Assembly: GCA_027627225.1 (NCBI GenBank)
Contig: CM051025.1
Span: 55,806,681 to 55,870,680 of the forward strand
Source of the DNA: Congeria kusceri
Taxonomy: Eukaryota > Mollusca > Bivalvia > Myida > Dreissenidae
Reading direction: 5' to 3'
Length of the DNA: 64,000 bases
The notes beneath the pieces are model-generated. The model saw only the letters and a list, made by a program, of their open reading frames with translations, did not search any database and had not been told where the DNA came from. Below are positions 47,083 through 58,096 of the stretch, in pieces; positions within the stretch are counted from its first letter, which is position 1, and the number at the start of each line of letters is the position of its first letter. The translations under genes and the position numbers were made by a program.

Positions 47083-49131
47083 AACAAGAACTGTCAGAGG
47101 ACAGCGCGCTGGACACAAAGTCTATGTAATAAGTGGGCTTACTCTGTCAAAATACAAAACAGAGTTATGGGTAATGTTGCCCATGATCCTAAAGTTGATG
47201 ACAAAGGTTAGTTTCAAGTGAATAACTAATGTAGTTTTAAAGGTACACAACTTTTGAATATAAACTTCAACTAGAAAATCTGTGAAAAAGGGCAATAACT
47301 CAGTCAAAATACAAAATAGAGTTATGGGGAATGTTCACCCTGATACTGCAGTTGATGACATAGATATAGTCCAAGTTTCAAGTAAATAACTTAGGCCTAA
47401 ATTAAAATTAAGTTTGTTTGCCCTTTACCGACCGACCCACAAAAAAGTCGCTGACTCAAAATATTTTATTGCAAAATCTGCTGTAATTATTTTGTTATTT
47501 AGTTATTTTTTCTTGCTTTACATTTCTTTTTTTTCGCTCACAGTTTCATAGGCAATTTTGATTATTAAGGCGCTTGAACAACAGAGTAAAATGCGTTTGA
47601 GTGTGAAAACAAGACCCTAGTGACCGGATACTAGTAAACATGGTGTGTTTCACGTTTTGTCATGTACACACCAGTCGACGTATGACGTCATCATCTGTGT
47701 ATAGAATTACGTTTTGTTTCAAGGCTAGACACCAGTAATAGTTGGGTGATCCCCTTGAAAGTTGTCCATATATTAAATAGTTCGCTTTTTCTTCTGTCAA
47801 AAGAAAGAGACATTTCGCATAACTGACACGTTTATGTGCATTTTAATGTATCATGACACCGAATTACTTGAAATTTGAATATGCAGCAGTTTATGTATAG
47901 GCAGCATGTGCCTTTGTCGAAATCGCGAGTGTTTCTTACAGGTGACTACAATCAAGTGAGATGAATTTTCTTAGAAGTAGCATAACATGTTTTTTCATTC
48001 TAAATTTTGAAAGCAGAGAGAACCATCTTTCCAAAGAGAGACTCGCAATATCGGAATCAAAGAAAAGAGCCGAACGATGCCAGGAGTTTTTGCTGTTTTA
48101 AAATTGGACCATATGGATATTTCATTTGCCTATTTCTAACATTCAGCGTGTTTGTTGAAATCAATAAATACATACAAAATTCATTAAGTTGAAACAAGTA
48201 AAACTTGCGATGATGTATTGTATGATCTTTTGTGCGTGGTAGACAAGAACAAGAAAATTACCGACAAAGTTTCGATTTCAGTTAGCAAATCAACAAGTGG
48301 CTGTGCAGAAAAGTTTCACCCTGATATTAACAAAATAGTGTATGTTAATACTGGCTTTGTTAAGGAATAATTCTTCTATCAGCAGCCAACATTTTACATA
48401 TTATACTAGTATTAAACTGTTCTTTGTTAAACTGTCATTTACAAAAACACGGTTAATATTTGAGAGGACAGAGACATCCGAGTTAGCAATATTTCTGATG
48501 TTCTTATTTGTGACATTTTCATCAAATTATTTTAAATTTTAAATTAAGTGATTTGACATTTTTCTAGTCAAACAATATATATTTGTACTGTATTAATATG
48601 ATTTGGACTTTCTAGCCAGTTCAGCCATTGATAATAATACACTGTTTTCTTGTCAGACAGTATGTATCTATGCTGTATAAATTAATATGTGTGTCTAGTT
48701 AATGCAGACATTGGTATTAAATAGAATACAAGTACTTAAAAATTTGTTTTTAAACAATTGCGTATTCTATTTAATGTTTGGTCCCTTATTAAAGCCAGTT
48801 TTACCATGTATAATTTTGGTTGTATCAATCAAGATGAACAAAGTAATTATGATTTTCAAACAAAGATAATGTATTGCTATTTAAATGACGACATTCATGT
48901 ATGACAAAGATTAAATTATCAGAATAAAATAAAATATTTTTCCTACCTACCGACCCACCTCTAAAATTTCGGGTCAGTAAAGGGCAAACAAAGGATTTTA
49001 TAATTTAGGCCTTATGTAGTTTTGAAGTTACAAGACTTTTGAATAAAAGCTTCAACCAAATTCAGACGCAGACGCCGGGGGTAGTAGGAAAGCTCACCTA
49101 TTCTTTGAATAGTTGAGCTGAAAATGAAAAC
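47083..49131 (-). repeat. Hairpin-headed tandem-unit element, family L, reverse orientation, interrupted
   Basis: On the minus strand the head is the stem agctcaac..gtgagct (49103-49130). Units with 'actgagttattgcccttttt' and 'agttattcacttgaaac' follow. The end is hairpin CTGTC-ctct-GACAG followed by TTCTTGTT (47083-47105). A 1.6-kb TIR element is inserted between. Confidence 0.75.
47394..49011. mobile_element. Harbinger-like TIR element, 1.62 kb, TTA target duplication
   Basis: The ends ggcctaaattaaaattaag and, reversed, ggcctaaattataaaatcc both run on to tttgtttgccctttac and a cgacccac motif. TTA is duplicated at 47391-47393 and 49012-49014. The interrupted family L unit (aataactaatgtag) gives the empty site. 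Inside, 48007-48192 is an open frame with no recognised domain. It is non-autonomous or decayed. Confidence 0.8.
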
Positions 49132-49187
49132 AAAACATTTATCATTAACAAAACGAACACCCACCCTGTTCTGTTTAACAAATATAC

Positions 49188-49447
49188 GAGGTTTGTGGGA
49201 AAACCCTGCTTAAAGCATGTGCGTATAAAGTGTCGTCTTGGATCAGCCTGTGCAGTCTGCACAGGTTAATCCGGGATGACACTTTCCGCTTTTATGGTAT
49301 TTTCGGTTTCAAGGAAGTCTCTTCTAAACATAAATCCACTGTAGGCGGAAAGTGTCGTCCCAGATCAGCCTGAGCAGACTGCACATGCTGATCCAGGACG
49401 ACACGTTACGCACAAGCATTAAGCCTGGTTTTCCCACGACATGCCTC
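49188..49447. mobile_element. Palindromic MITE, long form, complete
   Basis: It runs from gaggtttgtgggaaaacc to ttttcccacgacatgcctc with both internal 'cagcctgtgcag' or 'cagcctgagcag' blocks and the central spacer, parallel to 4274-4538. Confidence 0.9.
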
Positions 49448-49743
49448 ATACATGTTTTTTTCATAGTAAACAACAACAAATGTCTGCAGTTTCAAAGGTG
49501 GCATAAAGTATATATACAATTCAGCAGAGTTATACTTTAAATGATCAGGGAAATGTACTTCTTGGTAATAAAGCAGGTCACGTCCAAATGTGTGGGTACT
49601 TATAGCTTCAAAGTTGTATACACTCATACAAAACAGTTTAGTCCGAACTTTCATTTATGTATACAATGCTAGTTTGTAAGAAATATGTTCAACATAAGCA
49701 CTTTTGGTAAATTAACAGTATTATACACAGACCAATGTACAAA

Positions 49744-49880
49744 GGAAGCGCGTCGTGGAAAAACCGGGCTTAATGCATGTGCGTGTGTGTAAAGTGTCGT
49801 CCAGGATTAGACTGTGCAGTCTAATCCAGGTCGACACTTTACGCACATGCATTAAGCCCAGTTTTCCAACGATACGCCTC
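49744..49880. mobile_element. Palindromic MITE, short form
   Basis: The same arms as the long form, but the central spacer is absent, so the element is close to one 137-bp hairpin (aaagtgtcgtccaggatta meets its complement). The other short copy is 57947-58071. Confidence 0.9.
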
Positions 49881-50475
49881 AAATTATATTATGAAATGCA
49901 AACAGATGAGGCTCTTTCTTAAAAGCTAAAAATATTAAAGCACAACAATATGTCAACTTAAATTGGCACTGATTTCTGGTGTCCACTAGCCCATTATTGT
50001 ACTGCTTGCTATTACGTAGCACAGTACAACAACAGGTTTACTTTGTTTAAATGATAACCACACACAAATGGTTTACTGTTAAACCAGTAATATTCACAGG
50101 AATTGAGATTTCTTAAAATGTTTGAGAGTATATAATTTAGGACAAATTTTAAAGGATGAGAATTTATGCTTAAACAATTCTCAACAAGAAGACAAAATAA
50201 ATAAATAAAGATAAATCTGTATTCACAAAGAACATTAATGATTCAACAGTATAAATAATGATTAACTATAAAACCATTAATTATTCACAGGAAAAAGGAT
50301 TTTCTTTCAATTTTAGAAGTGATACAATTTTACAGGGTTGAGAATTGACACTAAAGAATATAATGGTAAATCTGCATTCACAAAGAATATTAGTGATTTA
50401 ACATTACAAAGCAATTTTAGGTAAGTTAAGAACAGCACTTCCTTTAAAATATGTAGTCTTCAAATATCAACTGTA
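49881..50475 (-). other. Sequence just 3' of the gene 2 stop
   Basis: AT-rich and probably 3' untranslated. An imperfect duplication ('cacaggaa', 'tgattta', 'cattcacaaagaa') links 50030-50235 with 50270-50405. No gene is recognised. Confidence 0.4.
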
Positions 50476-51087
50476 TTAATCCCTTGCTGTCCCTTCCACT
50501 ATGCCTTCTTCAGAGTGTAGACTACTGCTACTAATGCTGTGAGATGAAGGGTTATTGTCACGCCAGGACCCACCCGCAGCCTCCTGACACCCACCAAAAT
50601 TTAGATCCTTACACACATCACTCTCTTCAGTGTTCGGCAGCCTATCCACAGAACTACATGTCATATATGGAGCCACAACTGCCCACTTCTTGCCACCTCT
50701 ATCACCGTGTTTCCCCATCGGCAGTCCGGTGATCAGGGAGTGGCTCTCCAGGCTGTCATCCTCGGAGTCCACCCCAGCACCACACCGTGACAAGTCCACC
50801 CCCAGCCCCTCTCTCTGCTCCACCATAGCCTCGCTCGTGCACTCAATGTGACACTGGGCCAACGGACTAGACAGGCTGTCACTATCACTGCTGAATCCAG
50901 GGTACTGACCCCTCGACCCTCCGTCATGGCGATAACGCACCGGGCGCTGGTACAGCACAATTTTGACCCCGCCCACGGCCCCCTGCTCATCATCCTGGGA
51001 GAGAGGCTCGGTCTCCTCCACCACGGGGGTTGTACTGAGGGCCCCACTCTCAGCATCCTGGGGTACACTCTCCTGGCTGTCATTTAA
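50476..51087 (-). CDS. Gene 2, last exon: acidic Ser-rich tail of a Goliath-type E3 ligase
   Basis: On the minus strand the acceptor tctattttag precedes LNDSQESVPQDAESG, in phase 0 with the previous exon, and the frame runs 203 residues to TAA at 50476-50478. The tail is rich in Ser, Asp and Glu (SSDSDSLSS, DSEDDSLESHS, SISSSSLHSEEG), suggesting casein-kinase-type phosphorylation sites in a disordered cytosolic tail. This segment is GC-richer than its surroundings, as a real exon would be here, and open frames in other registers are shadows of it. The tail has no domain I recognise and is typically variable between family members. Confidence 0.88.
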   Translation of the reverse strand, partial: LNDSQESVPQDAESGALSTTPVVEETEPLSQDDEQGAVGGVKIVLYQRPVRYRHDGGSRGQYPGFSSDSDSLSSPLAQCHIECTSEAMVEQREGLGVDLSRCGAGVDSEDDSLESHSLITGLPMGKHGDRGGKKWAVVAPYMTCSSVDRLPNTEESDVCKDLNFGGCQEAAGGSWRDNNPSSHSISSSSLHSEEGIVEGTARD

Positions 51088-51348
51088 CTAAAATAGATAA
51101 GTAACAATGAAGAGTAGTTATTTTTTCTCTATTCAGCAAAGCCCTTTATCATTCACAACCACCAATATCAGTTCATAATAAAAGATAAAAGCTAATTAAT
51201 GCCTTAGAAAGGACCAGATGCAATAATTTTCACCCAAAGCATACCCTAAATATGGTAATTCTCGATTCTTTATCATACTTATGGCCAAATATTTAGCATC
51301 ATTCGATGTCCTTGAAGCATTCTCAAAAAGGTTAAGGTACTAAGTTTA

Positions 51349-51792
51349 CATCCCACATATCAAATACATGCTCCAATGAGCAGTTACTATTGTTTCACCC
51401 CACATATCAACTACATGCTCCAATGAGCAGTTACTATTGTTTCACCCCACATATCAACTACATGCTCCAATGAGCAGTTACTATTGTTTCACCCCACATA
51501 TCAACTACATGCTCCAATGAGCAGTTACTATTGTTTCATCCCACATATCAACTACATGCTCCAATGAGCAGTTACTATTGTTTCACCCCACATATCAACT
51601 ACATGCTCCAATGAGCAGTTACTATTGTTTCACCCCACATATCAACTACATGCTCCAATGAGCAGTTACTATTGTTTCACCCCACATATCAACTACATGC
51701 TCCAATGAGCAGTTACTATTGTTTCATCCCACATATCAACTACATGCTCCAATGAGCAGTTACTATTGTTTCACCCCACATATCACCTATAC
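51349..51792 (+). repeat. 47-bp minisatellite, array 1 (about nine copies)
   Basis: The unit reads caccccacatatcaactaca then tgctccaatgagcagttact, attgttt. Copies are almost identical; successive 'cacccc' words are 47 bp apart (51396, 51443). Low divergence points to recent amplification or gene conversion. Confidence 0.95.
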
Positions 51793-52373
51793 TTGGCATA
51801 GATATTCTCCCAGCATCTCTATTTTCACGGTGTTTATTTTCGGATTTTCATGCTTAATCGTCAACATCTTACATATTATTTCTTTAATAAAATAAGTTAT
51901 AAATTATTTCATTCAAAAACAAACAAGTAATGTGATTTGACACCATAAATATAAATAACTTTCGTATCAGCTTGCAGCCATCAGAAGTCATTAGGGGGTC
52001 AATGTCTACACTTACGTCTGCTTGAGTTAATATAAATGAAGACTCATATTATTGTTTTGTTATATTTGAAAAATTTTGAAATCAAACAATTTTAAGTGTA
52101 CTTGTGTTTATTTATACACTAACAGCAAACTTAGTTCAAAACAAAAGTTTTACCGCGAGATTACCCATGACGTAATTTTTCAAGATGGCCGCATGGTGCA
52201 TTGAAAAACACAATAATTTAAGAACGAATACTTTACTTTTAAATACAATTTCAGTTGTTATTTTTGTGAAAAAGATCACTTTATAGCATGGAATTGAAAA
52301 AAAAAGTTTGGTTAGTTGTTTTTTTGCTCCAAATATTCACTTAAAAGTAAAGTAAAGCGAGAATACAGATGAA

Positions 52374-53421
52374 CAGGCTACATGCTAATCTGAGCAGTTA
52401 CTATCGTTACACCCAACATATTACCTAAATGCTTAAATTAGCAGTTACTATCGTTACACCCAACATATTACCTAAATGCTTAAATTAGCAGTTACTATCG
52501 TTACACCCAACATATTACCTAAATACTTAAATTAGCAGTTACTATCGTTACACCCAACATATTACCTAAATGCTTAAATTAGCAGTTACTATCGTTACAC
52601 CCAACATACTACCTATATGATTAAATTAGCAGTTACTTTCGTTACACCCAACATATTACCTATATGATTAAATTAGCAGTTACTACCGTTACACTCAACA
52701 TATTACCTACATGCTTAAATTAGCAGTTACTACCGTTACACCCAACATATTACCCATATGCTTAAATTAGCAGTTACTACCGTTACACTCAACATATTAC
52801 CCATATGCTTAAATTAGCAGTTACTACCGTTACACCCAACATATTACCTACATGCTTAAATTAGCAGTTACTACCGTTACACCCAACATATTACCCATAT
52901 GCTTAAATTAGCAGTTACTACCGTTACACTCAACATATTACCCATATGCTTAAATTAGCAGTTACTATCGTTACACCCAACATATTACCCATATGCTTAA
53001 ATTAGCAGTTACTACCGTTACACCCAACATATTACCTATATGATTAAATTAGCAGTTACTACCGTTACACCCAACATATTACCTACATGCTTAAATTAGC
53101 AGTTACTATCGTTGCACCCCACATATTACCTATATGCTTAAATTCGCAGTTACTATCGTTGCACCCCACATATTACCTATATCCTTAAATTAGCAGTTAC
53201 TACTGTTACACCCAACATATTACCCATATGCTTAAATTCGAAGTTACTATCGTTGCACCCCACATATTACCTATATGCTTAAATTCGCAGTTACTATCGT
53301 TACACCCCCCATATCACCTTTAGGCTCATCTGAGCAGTTACTACCATTTCACCCCACATATCACCTACACACTCAAATGAGCAGTTGCAGATACTATCAT
53401 TACACCCCACATATCACCTAC
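52374..53421 (+). repeat. 47-bp minisatellite, array 2 (about 22 copies) running into the exon
   Basis: The unit is cagttactatcgttacaccc, aacatattacctaaatgctt, aaattag, the same length as and clearly related to array 1 but more varied. Towards 53300-53421 the units become more like array 1 (caccccacatatcacctaca), and the last one contains the splice donor of exon 53422-53518. Confidence 0.92.
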
Positions 53422-53518
53422 ATGCATGCCAAAGTGTCTCAGGATGTCCATCTTGCACATGGGGCAGCTCCTCTGGTCCAGCAGCCAGGGGTCCACACAC
53501 GACTTGTGGAACACGTGC
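53422..53518 (-). CDS. Gene 2, RING exon 2 (second half of the RING-H2 finger)
   Basis: On the minus strand, after the acceptor cactgcag, one base completes the Lys codon begun in the previous exon and 32 codons follow: HVFHKSCVDPWLLDQRSCPM then CKMDILRHFGMH. It supplies the His pair, the fifth and sixth metal ligands and the final CPMC of the RING, plus the conserved DPWLL and CKxDIL motifs of the Goliath/RNF130/149/150 group. It ends in phase 0 at CAT|GTAGGT. Using a downstream donor-like site instead would add about 18 codons before a stop. Confidence 0.95.
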
Positions 53519-53855
53519 CTGCAGTGGGCAACACCGATGTCAATTGTATTCAAATTAATTAGTAGGATTATCCAATCACTATACACACATACTTTTTGTT
53601 ATAAGAAACAATTAGGTGTATGTAAATGATTGCAGACTCAACAAAAATATTATGGCTTTCGTGGGATGTAGCAGACAAAAAATATAATTCATATGATATG
53701 CATACTCTATAAATGTATCACTTATCATGAACAAACTGCCATCTAGAAATCAATAAATGAAAATATTGTAAGTACTTGATCACATTATTCATTATTTGTG
53801 TAAGCAATCACCGCCTCTGACAGGTCACCAAAAATCAAAACACAGACCTAATTTC

Positions 53856-55530
53856 AACAAGAGGGCCCTGACGGCCCTAGGACGCTCACCTGAGAACTTG
53901 TAACCCAATTAGAATTTGCATCTCCGAGGTGTGGCTTATTTTTATCACAGGGGCATAATTTGCACAATCTTAACAAATTGCGGTTTCAGGTAAAGCATTT
54001 TAAAGTAATTCTGCTATTTACGTCTTTATAAACCATGTGACCCCTTGGGGTGTGGCCAGATTTGACCCCAGGGGCATAATTTGAACAATCTTTGGAGAGA
54101 ACCACTATGCAATGTTACGTACTACATATAGGAAAGCTGTGGGCCTTGCCGTTTCAGGAGAGGATTTGTCAAGTCATTTTGCTATTTAAGTCTAAATAAA
54201 CCATGTGACCCCCTGGGCGTGACCAGTTTTGACCTCAGGGGCATCATTTGAACAATATTTGTAGAGCACAACATATACATACCAAATATGAAAGCTCTAG
54301 GCCTTACGGTTTCAGAGGATTAGAATTTTAAAGTCGTTTTGATATGAATTTATATAAACCATGTGGCCCCTGGGGTGTGGTCAGTTTTGACCCATGGGGC
54401 ATAATTTGAACAATCTTTGTTGTAGAGGACCATTATAGGATGTTACATACCAAATATGAAACCTCTTGGCCTTGCAGTTTCAGGAGAAGATTTTTAAATA
54501 CATTTTGCTATTTACGTTTATATAAACCATGTGACCCCCTGGGCGTGGCCAGTTTTGACCCCAGGGTCATAATTTGAACAATCTTTGTAGAGGACCACTA
54601 TACGATGTTACATAGCAAATATGAAACCTCTGGGCCTTGCGGTTTCAGAGAAGATTTTTAAAGACATTTCGCTATTAAAGTCTATATAAACCATGTGACC
54701 CCCAGGGCGTGGCCAGTTTTGACCCCAGGGGCATAATTGAACAATCTTTGTAGAGGACCACTATAGGATGTTGCATACCAATTATGAAACCTCTGGGCCT
54801 TGTGGTTTCAGAGGAGAAGATTTTTAAGGTCATATTGCTATATTGCTATATATTCTATTTAAACCATGTGATCCCCCAGGGCTTGGCCCGTTTTGACCCC
54901 AGGGGCATAATTTGAACAAACTTTGTAAATGACCATTAAAGGATGTTACAAACCAAATATGAAACCTCTGGGCCTTGCAGTTTCAGAGGAGAAGATTCTT
55001 AAAGTCATTTTGCTATATATTCCATATAAACCATGTGACCCCCGGGGCGTGGCCAGTTTTGACCCATGGGGCATAATTTGAACAATCTTTGTAGAGGACC
55101 ACTATAGGATGTTACATACCAAATATGAAACCTCTGGGCCTTGTGGTTATAGAGGAGAAGATTTTAAAAGTCACTTTGCTATATATTCTATATAAACCAT
55201 GTGACCCCGGGGCGTGGCCAGTTTTTACCCCAGGGGCATAATTTGAACAATCTTTGTAGAGGACCACTATAGGATGTTACATACCAAATATGAAACCTCT
55301 GGGCCTTGCGGTTTTAGAGAAGAAGATTTTTGAAGTTTACACTTTTAAAATCTATTTTTAGCTCTGTTGACCTACATATGCAGCGGACCGCAACGATTTG
55401 CATAACTTTGAAAGAGGGTCACCCAATGATCATTCCTGTGAAGTTTGGTAAAAATCTGCCAAGTGGTTTAGAAGGAGATGTCGTTTGAATGAAAAGTTGA
55501 CGACAGACGGACGCACGCACGCACGACGGA
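53856..55530 (-). repeat. Family A element, reverse copy
   Basis: It is the reverse complement of the 38887-40760 family: about eight units with 'aggaccactataggatgtta', 'gtggccagttttgacccca' and 'aaaccatgtgacccc'. On its own strand it ends with hairpin GGGCC-gtca-GGGCCC followed by TCTTGTT (53856-53880). The head stem at the right is lost, although the 'cgtccgtctgtcgtc' region remains at 55500-55525. Confidence 0.88.
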
Positions 55531-55816
55531 CAACGGGCAATCACAATCATGTACAGCCAGAGATTATATTTCATACTGTCTATAAATGTATCATTATCAT
55601 GAAAACACTCCAATCCGGGAATATTGCACATTGTCATAGACTGATATCAGATGCACATTATGTAATTTGGCAGCCGTAACGTATTGCTTTTATAATTATA
55701 AATTATTGTTGTAAAGCATGAAAATACAGTACAGATGAATTGTATGAATTACTCAGATAGAAATTATTCTTGTAAAGCATGAGAATTCAGTACATATTTC
55801 TTTTAGCTATTACTCA

Positions 55817-55829
55817 GATATATATATAT

Positions 55830-55863
<34 letters not shown>
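55817..55863. repeat. (AT)n microsatellite
   Basis: Almost pure alternating AT with one G interruption near 55831. Confidence 0.95.
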
Positions 55864-55868
<5 letters not shown>

Positions 55869-57033
55869 TTCCTTTTTCAAAGCATGATAATATTATATGT
55901 TACCATTGTAAAATTGTTATTATGACGATCAGGGGCCATGTTGGCCTTATTTCGTTATTTATATTCAGCATTGTACAATTCTTGAATAAACTATCAATCT
56001 ATATATAACTCGAACAGGATGCAAGGATCCCCTTACAGGCATGCAAAGCAGTGGTCCATGGCACTTCTAAGCCTTGCCATCTCACCTGCATGAGCATGCA
56101 TGCACTGTGTGACTGAATGGCTGATTAGGTGCACCAAAGAGCATGGAGATAGTGTAGTGAAAATAAAACTTTATGAGGAAACATCTGCCAGTTATCTTGG
56201 CAGTACATACAATCTCTGCATCTTGAGAGCAAAGAAACATTAGATTTATCATTGGCAGTAATTTACCCACATATAAAATGATAAATGCTTGTCTGATTTC
56301 CAAATTTATCTGTGTCAATACATGAAACGCAAAATACTTTTCCTAGTTTTTAACATGAAAATAAAATGATGTGAAGTTGCCAGATGTATTCATGTCAAGA
56401 AAGAAGTAGATAACATAGTTATCTTGAAATTTAACATTAAATAATTCATCTGTTGTCATAACAAGAACTTAGTTGACCAACAATTCAACTAAACTCTGAC
56501 ATGTGATATAACAATACTACTTTAATGAGAAATACAAGACTAATTTTGCACCTAATCAAAATAAAGACAGAGACAATCTATATTCATGGAACAAGGTCTA
56601 ATAGGCATGTTAGTGTATAAATCAGTGACAAAATGCAACTGCATCCGGATATTGTTACACACAACCAAGAAAATAATTAGGACAAAATGATTTGTTCCTG
56701 AAATTGAATCCTTAATCAGACAAATTGGTAAAGGCACCAATGACAAATTAATATTTATTTATTAACTGAACGAAAATACCCATTACAGCAATAAAAGATT
56801 AGTTTGAAAAGATAACTGGACCATTCTGACAATAATTCTGAAGTAAAATATGTAATACAAGGGCTGTTTCATAAATTCACAGAATTACTCTATTTCTTCT
56901 ATCTTAGGTGATTTATTTAAAAACAAAGTACATCTTGTGATATGTTTACTTATGACTGACTTTCAGACCAAAAATTATAGCTATACATAGAACAATTAAT
57001 TTTATATGTAACATTGAACAATAGTACTGTGTA

Positions 57034-57672
57034 GTACTTGAAGCACGCCAACGTCAATTTAACGTCACCTAAACCTCAAACTGACGAGTGCGGTTCACTT
57101 TCTCAACGCAGTTACCACCTGTAGCCACACATTTTCTATGTCTATGTAACCATTGGTCAACTGTAACCTTGAACCAATCCTTATTGAATGATGAAATAAT
57201 GTCTCTCAATTTGTGGCGTAGTTCTAACGATTTTTCAAAGCGTTGTCCTCTCAGTTCATTCTCAAGGTCGGGAAATAAATGCAAGTCCATAGGGGCTAAG
57301 CCAGGAGTGTAGGGCGGTTTTCTACTGTCCCTTAATCGCGCATGCCATTTGTACACAAATGCCTTTCCACACTTAGGTAATGTATTCGAGTTTTTGAGTT
57401 GTTTAAGTGTTTCCGCCGAAGATAGTTTGAGTCCAACGCAAAATTTGACAACGGAACATATTTTAACATCCTCGGTTGACGTCAAGCGATTAAGCGACGT
57501 CATGGCGATAATACGCTGCTGGGAGGTAACCGTTCAACACAATGTTTTAAAACTTACAGGAAATGACGTCGGCACGTGATGCGCTTTTGCGCCAAAAATG
57601 CATAACATAGGACTATTTAACAGCAATTTCAGTGTGTTTTAAATGTATAAAAACCGGCGTGCTTCAAGTCGC
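57034..57672 (-). mobile_element. Internally deleted mariner element
   Basis: Inverted ends share acttgaagcacgcc (57036-57049 and the complement at 57657-57670), and TA flanks lie at 57032-57033 and 57673-57674. On the minus strand 57069-57503 is an intact 144-residue frame. It joins the mariner N-terminal helix-turn-helix directly to the C-terminal catalytic end. Both the DNA-binding front and the last catalytic Asp region survive, but the middle, with the first two catalytic Asp residues, is gone. Confidence 0.8.
57069..57503 (-). pseudogene. Deleted mariner transposase (HTH fused to C-terminus)
   Basis: Residues about 18-62 (VVKFCVGLKLSSAETLKQLK up to YKWHARLRDSRK) match the mariner N-terminal HTH with its conserved YKWHxRxRxxR end. 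At once follows PPYTPGLAPMDLHLFPDLEN, the region holding the third catalytic Asp of the DD34D triad, then RGQRFEKS, DQWLHRHRKCV and the terminal EKV. About 180 residues usual in the family are missing between them. The frame is open across the junction, so a small HTH-containing protein could still be made, but it cannot catalyse transposition. Confidence 0.8.
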
Positions 57673-57946
57673 TATATTGCGGTGTTATAGAACCACTAAA
57701 ACTTTCATAAATTAAAGAAAATAAAGACCCATTTTAAAATGTCATGGGATATGTGTCAATCAACTTGTGCGTGTGTTTTTATTTAAGTTGATTGAAAAAT
57801 ATACTTTTGAGAAGAGAATTCCGGGAATTTGTGACACAGTCCCTCGTATATACCAGGGTAAATTGCCAATTAAAACTATAATCCAAGTCAATGTTTGGGA
57901 TTCAAAATTATATTTACAAATCAAGGAGAAATTGCAAAATACATAT

Positions 57947-58071
57947 GAGGCGCGTCGTGGGAAAACCGGTCTTCATGCATGTGCATAAAGTGTCGTCCCG
58001 GACTGCACAGGCTAATCCGGGACTACACTTTACGCACATGCATTAAGACCGGTTTTCTCACGACGTGCCAC
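57947..58071. mobile_element. Palindromic MITE, short form, next to a splice donor
   Basis: It runs gaggcgcgtcgtgggaaaac to ttttctcacgacgtgccac and lacks the central spacer. Its edge is 25 bp from the 3' end of exon 58097-58179 on the intron side. TATAT/ATAT words flank it. Confidence 0.9.
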
Positions 58072-58096
58072 TATATGTCTGAGAAGTGAGACATAC

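Larger units (their letters stand above)
51088..53421 (-). other. Intron of gene 2 dominated by a 47-bp minisatellite
   Basis: Phase-0 intron: donor GTAGGTGA at 53421 reading leftwards, acceptor tctattttag at 51088. About two thirds of its 2.3 kb is two arrays of the same 47-bp unit, split by about 580 bp (51793-52373) of unassigned sequence. Confidence 0.85.
53519..58096 (-). other. Intron of gene 2 (4.6 kb)
   Basis: Donor AA|GTATGT at 58096, acceptor at 53519. Holds a reverse family A element, an AT microsatellite, an internally deleted mariner and a short MITE 25 bp from the donor. 55535-55800 and 55925-57030 are unassigned. Confidence 0.85.

Noticed and set aside
48007..48192. A small gene inside the 1.6-kb TTA-target element
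   Set aside because: 61 residues with no transposase-like motif and no homologue I recognise; probably a chance frame.
43036..50475. A third gene between the two convergent genes
   Set aside because: No frame over about 100 codons, no recognisable domain and no chain of phase-compatible exons was seen; the interval is repeats plus possible 3' UTR.
50733..51083. An alternative 116-residue frame starting with ATG near the gene 2 acceptor
   Set aside because: It overlaps the last exon in another register, lacks phase agreement with the RING exon and is rich in Arg/Trp as expected for a shadow of a GC-rich exon.
51349..53421. Regular direct repeats that could be taken for a CRISPR array
   Set aside because: The 47-bp units follow each other with no unique spacers, they lie in an intron between proven exons, and the window is eukaryotic. 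It is a minisatellite.
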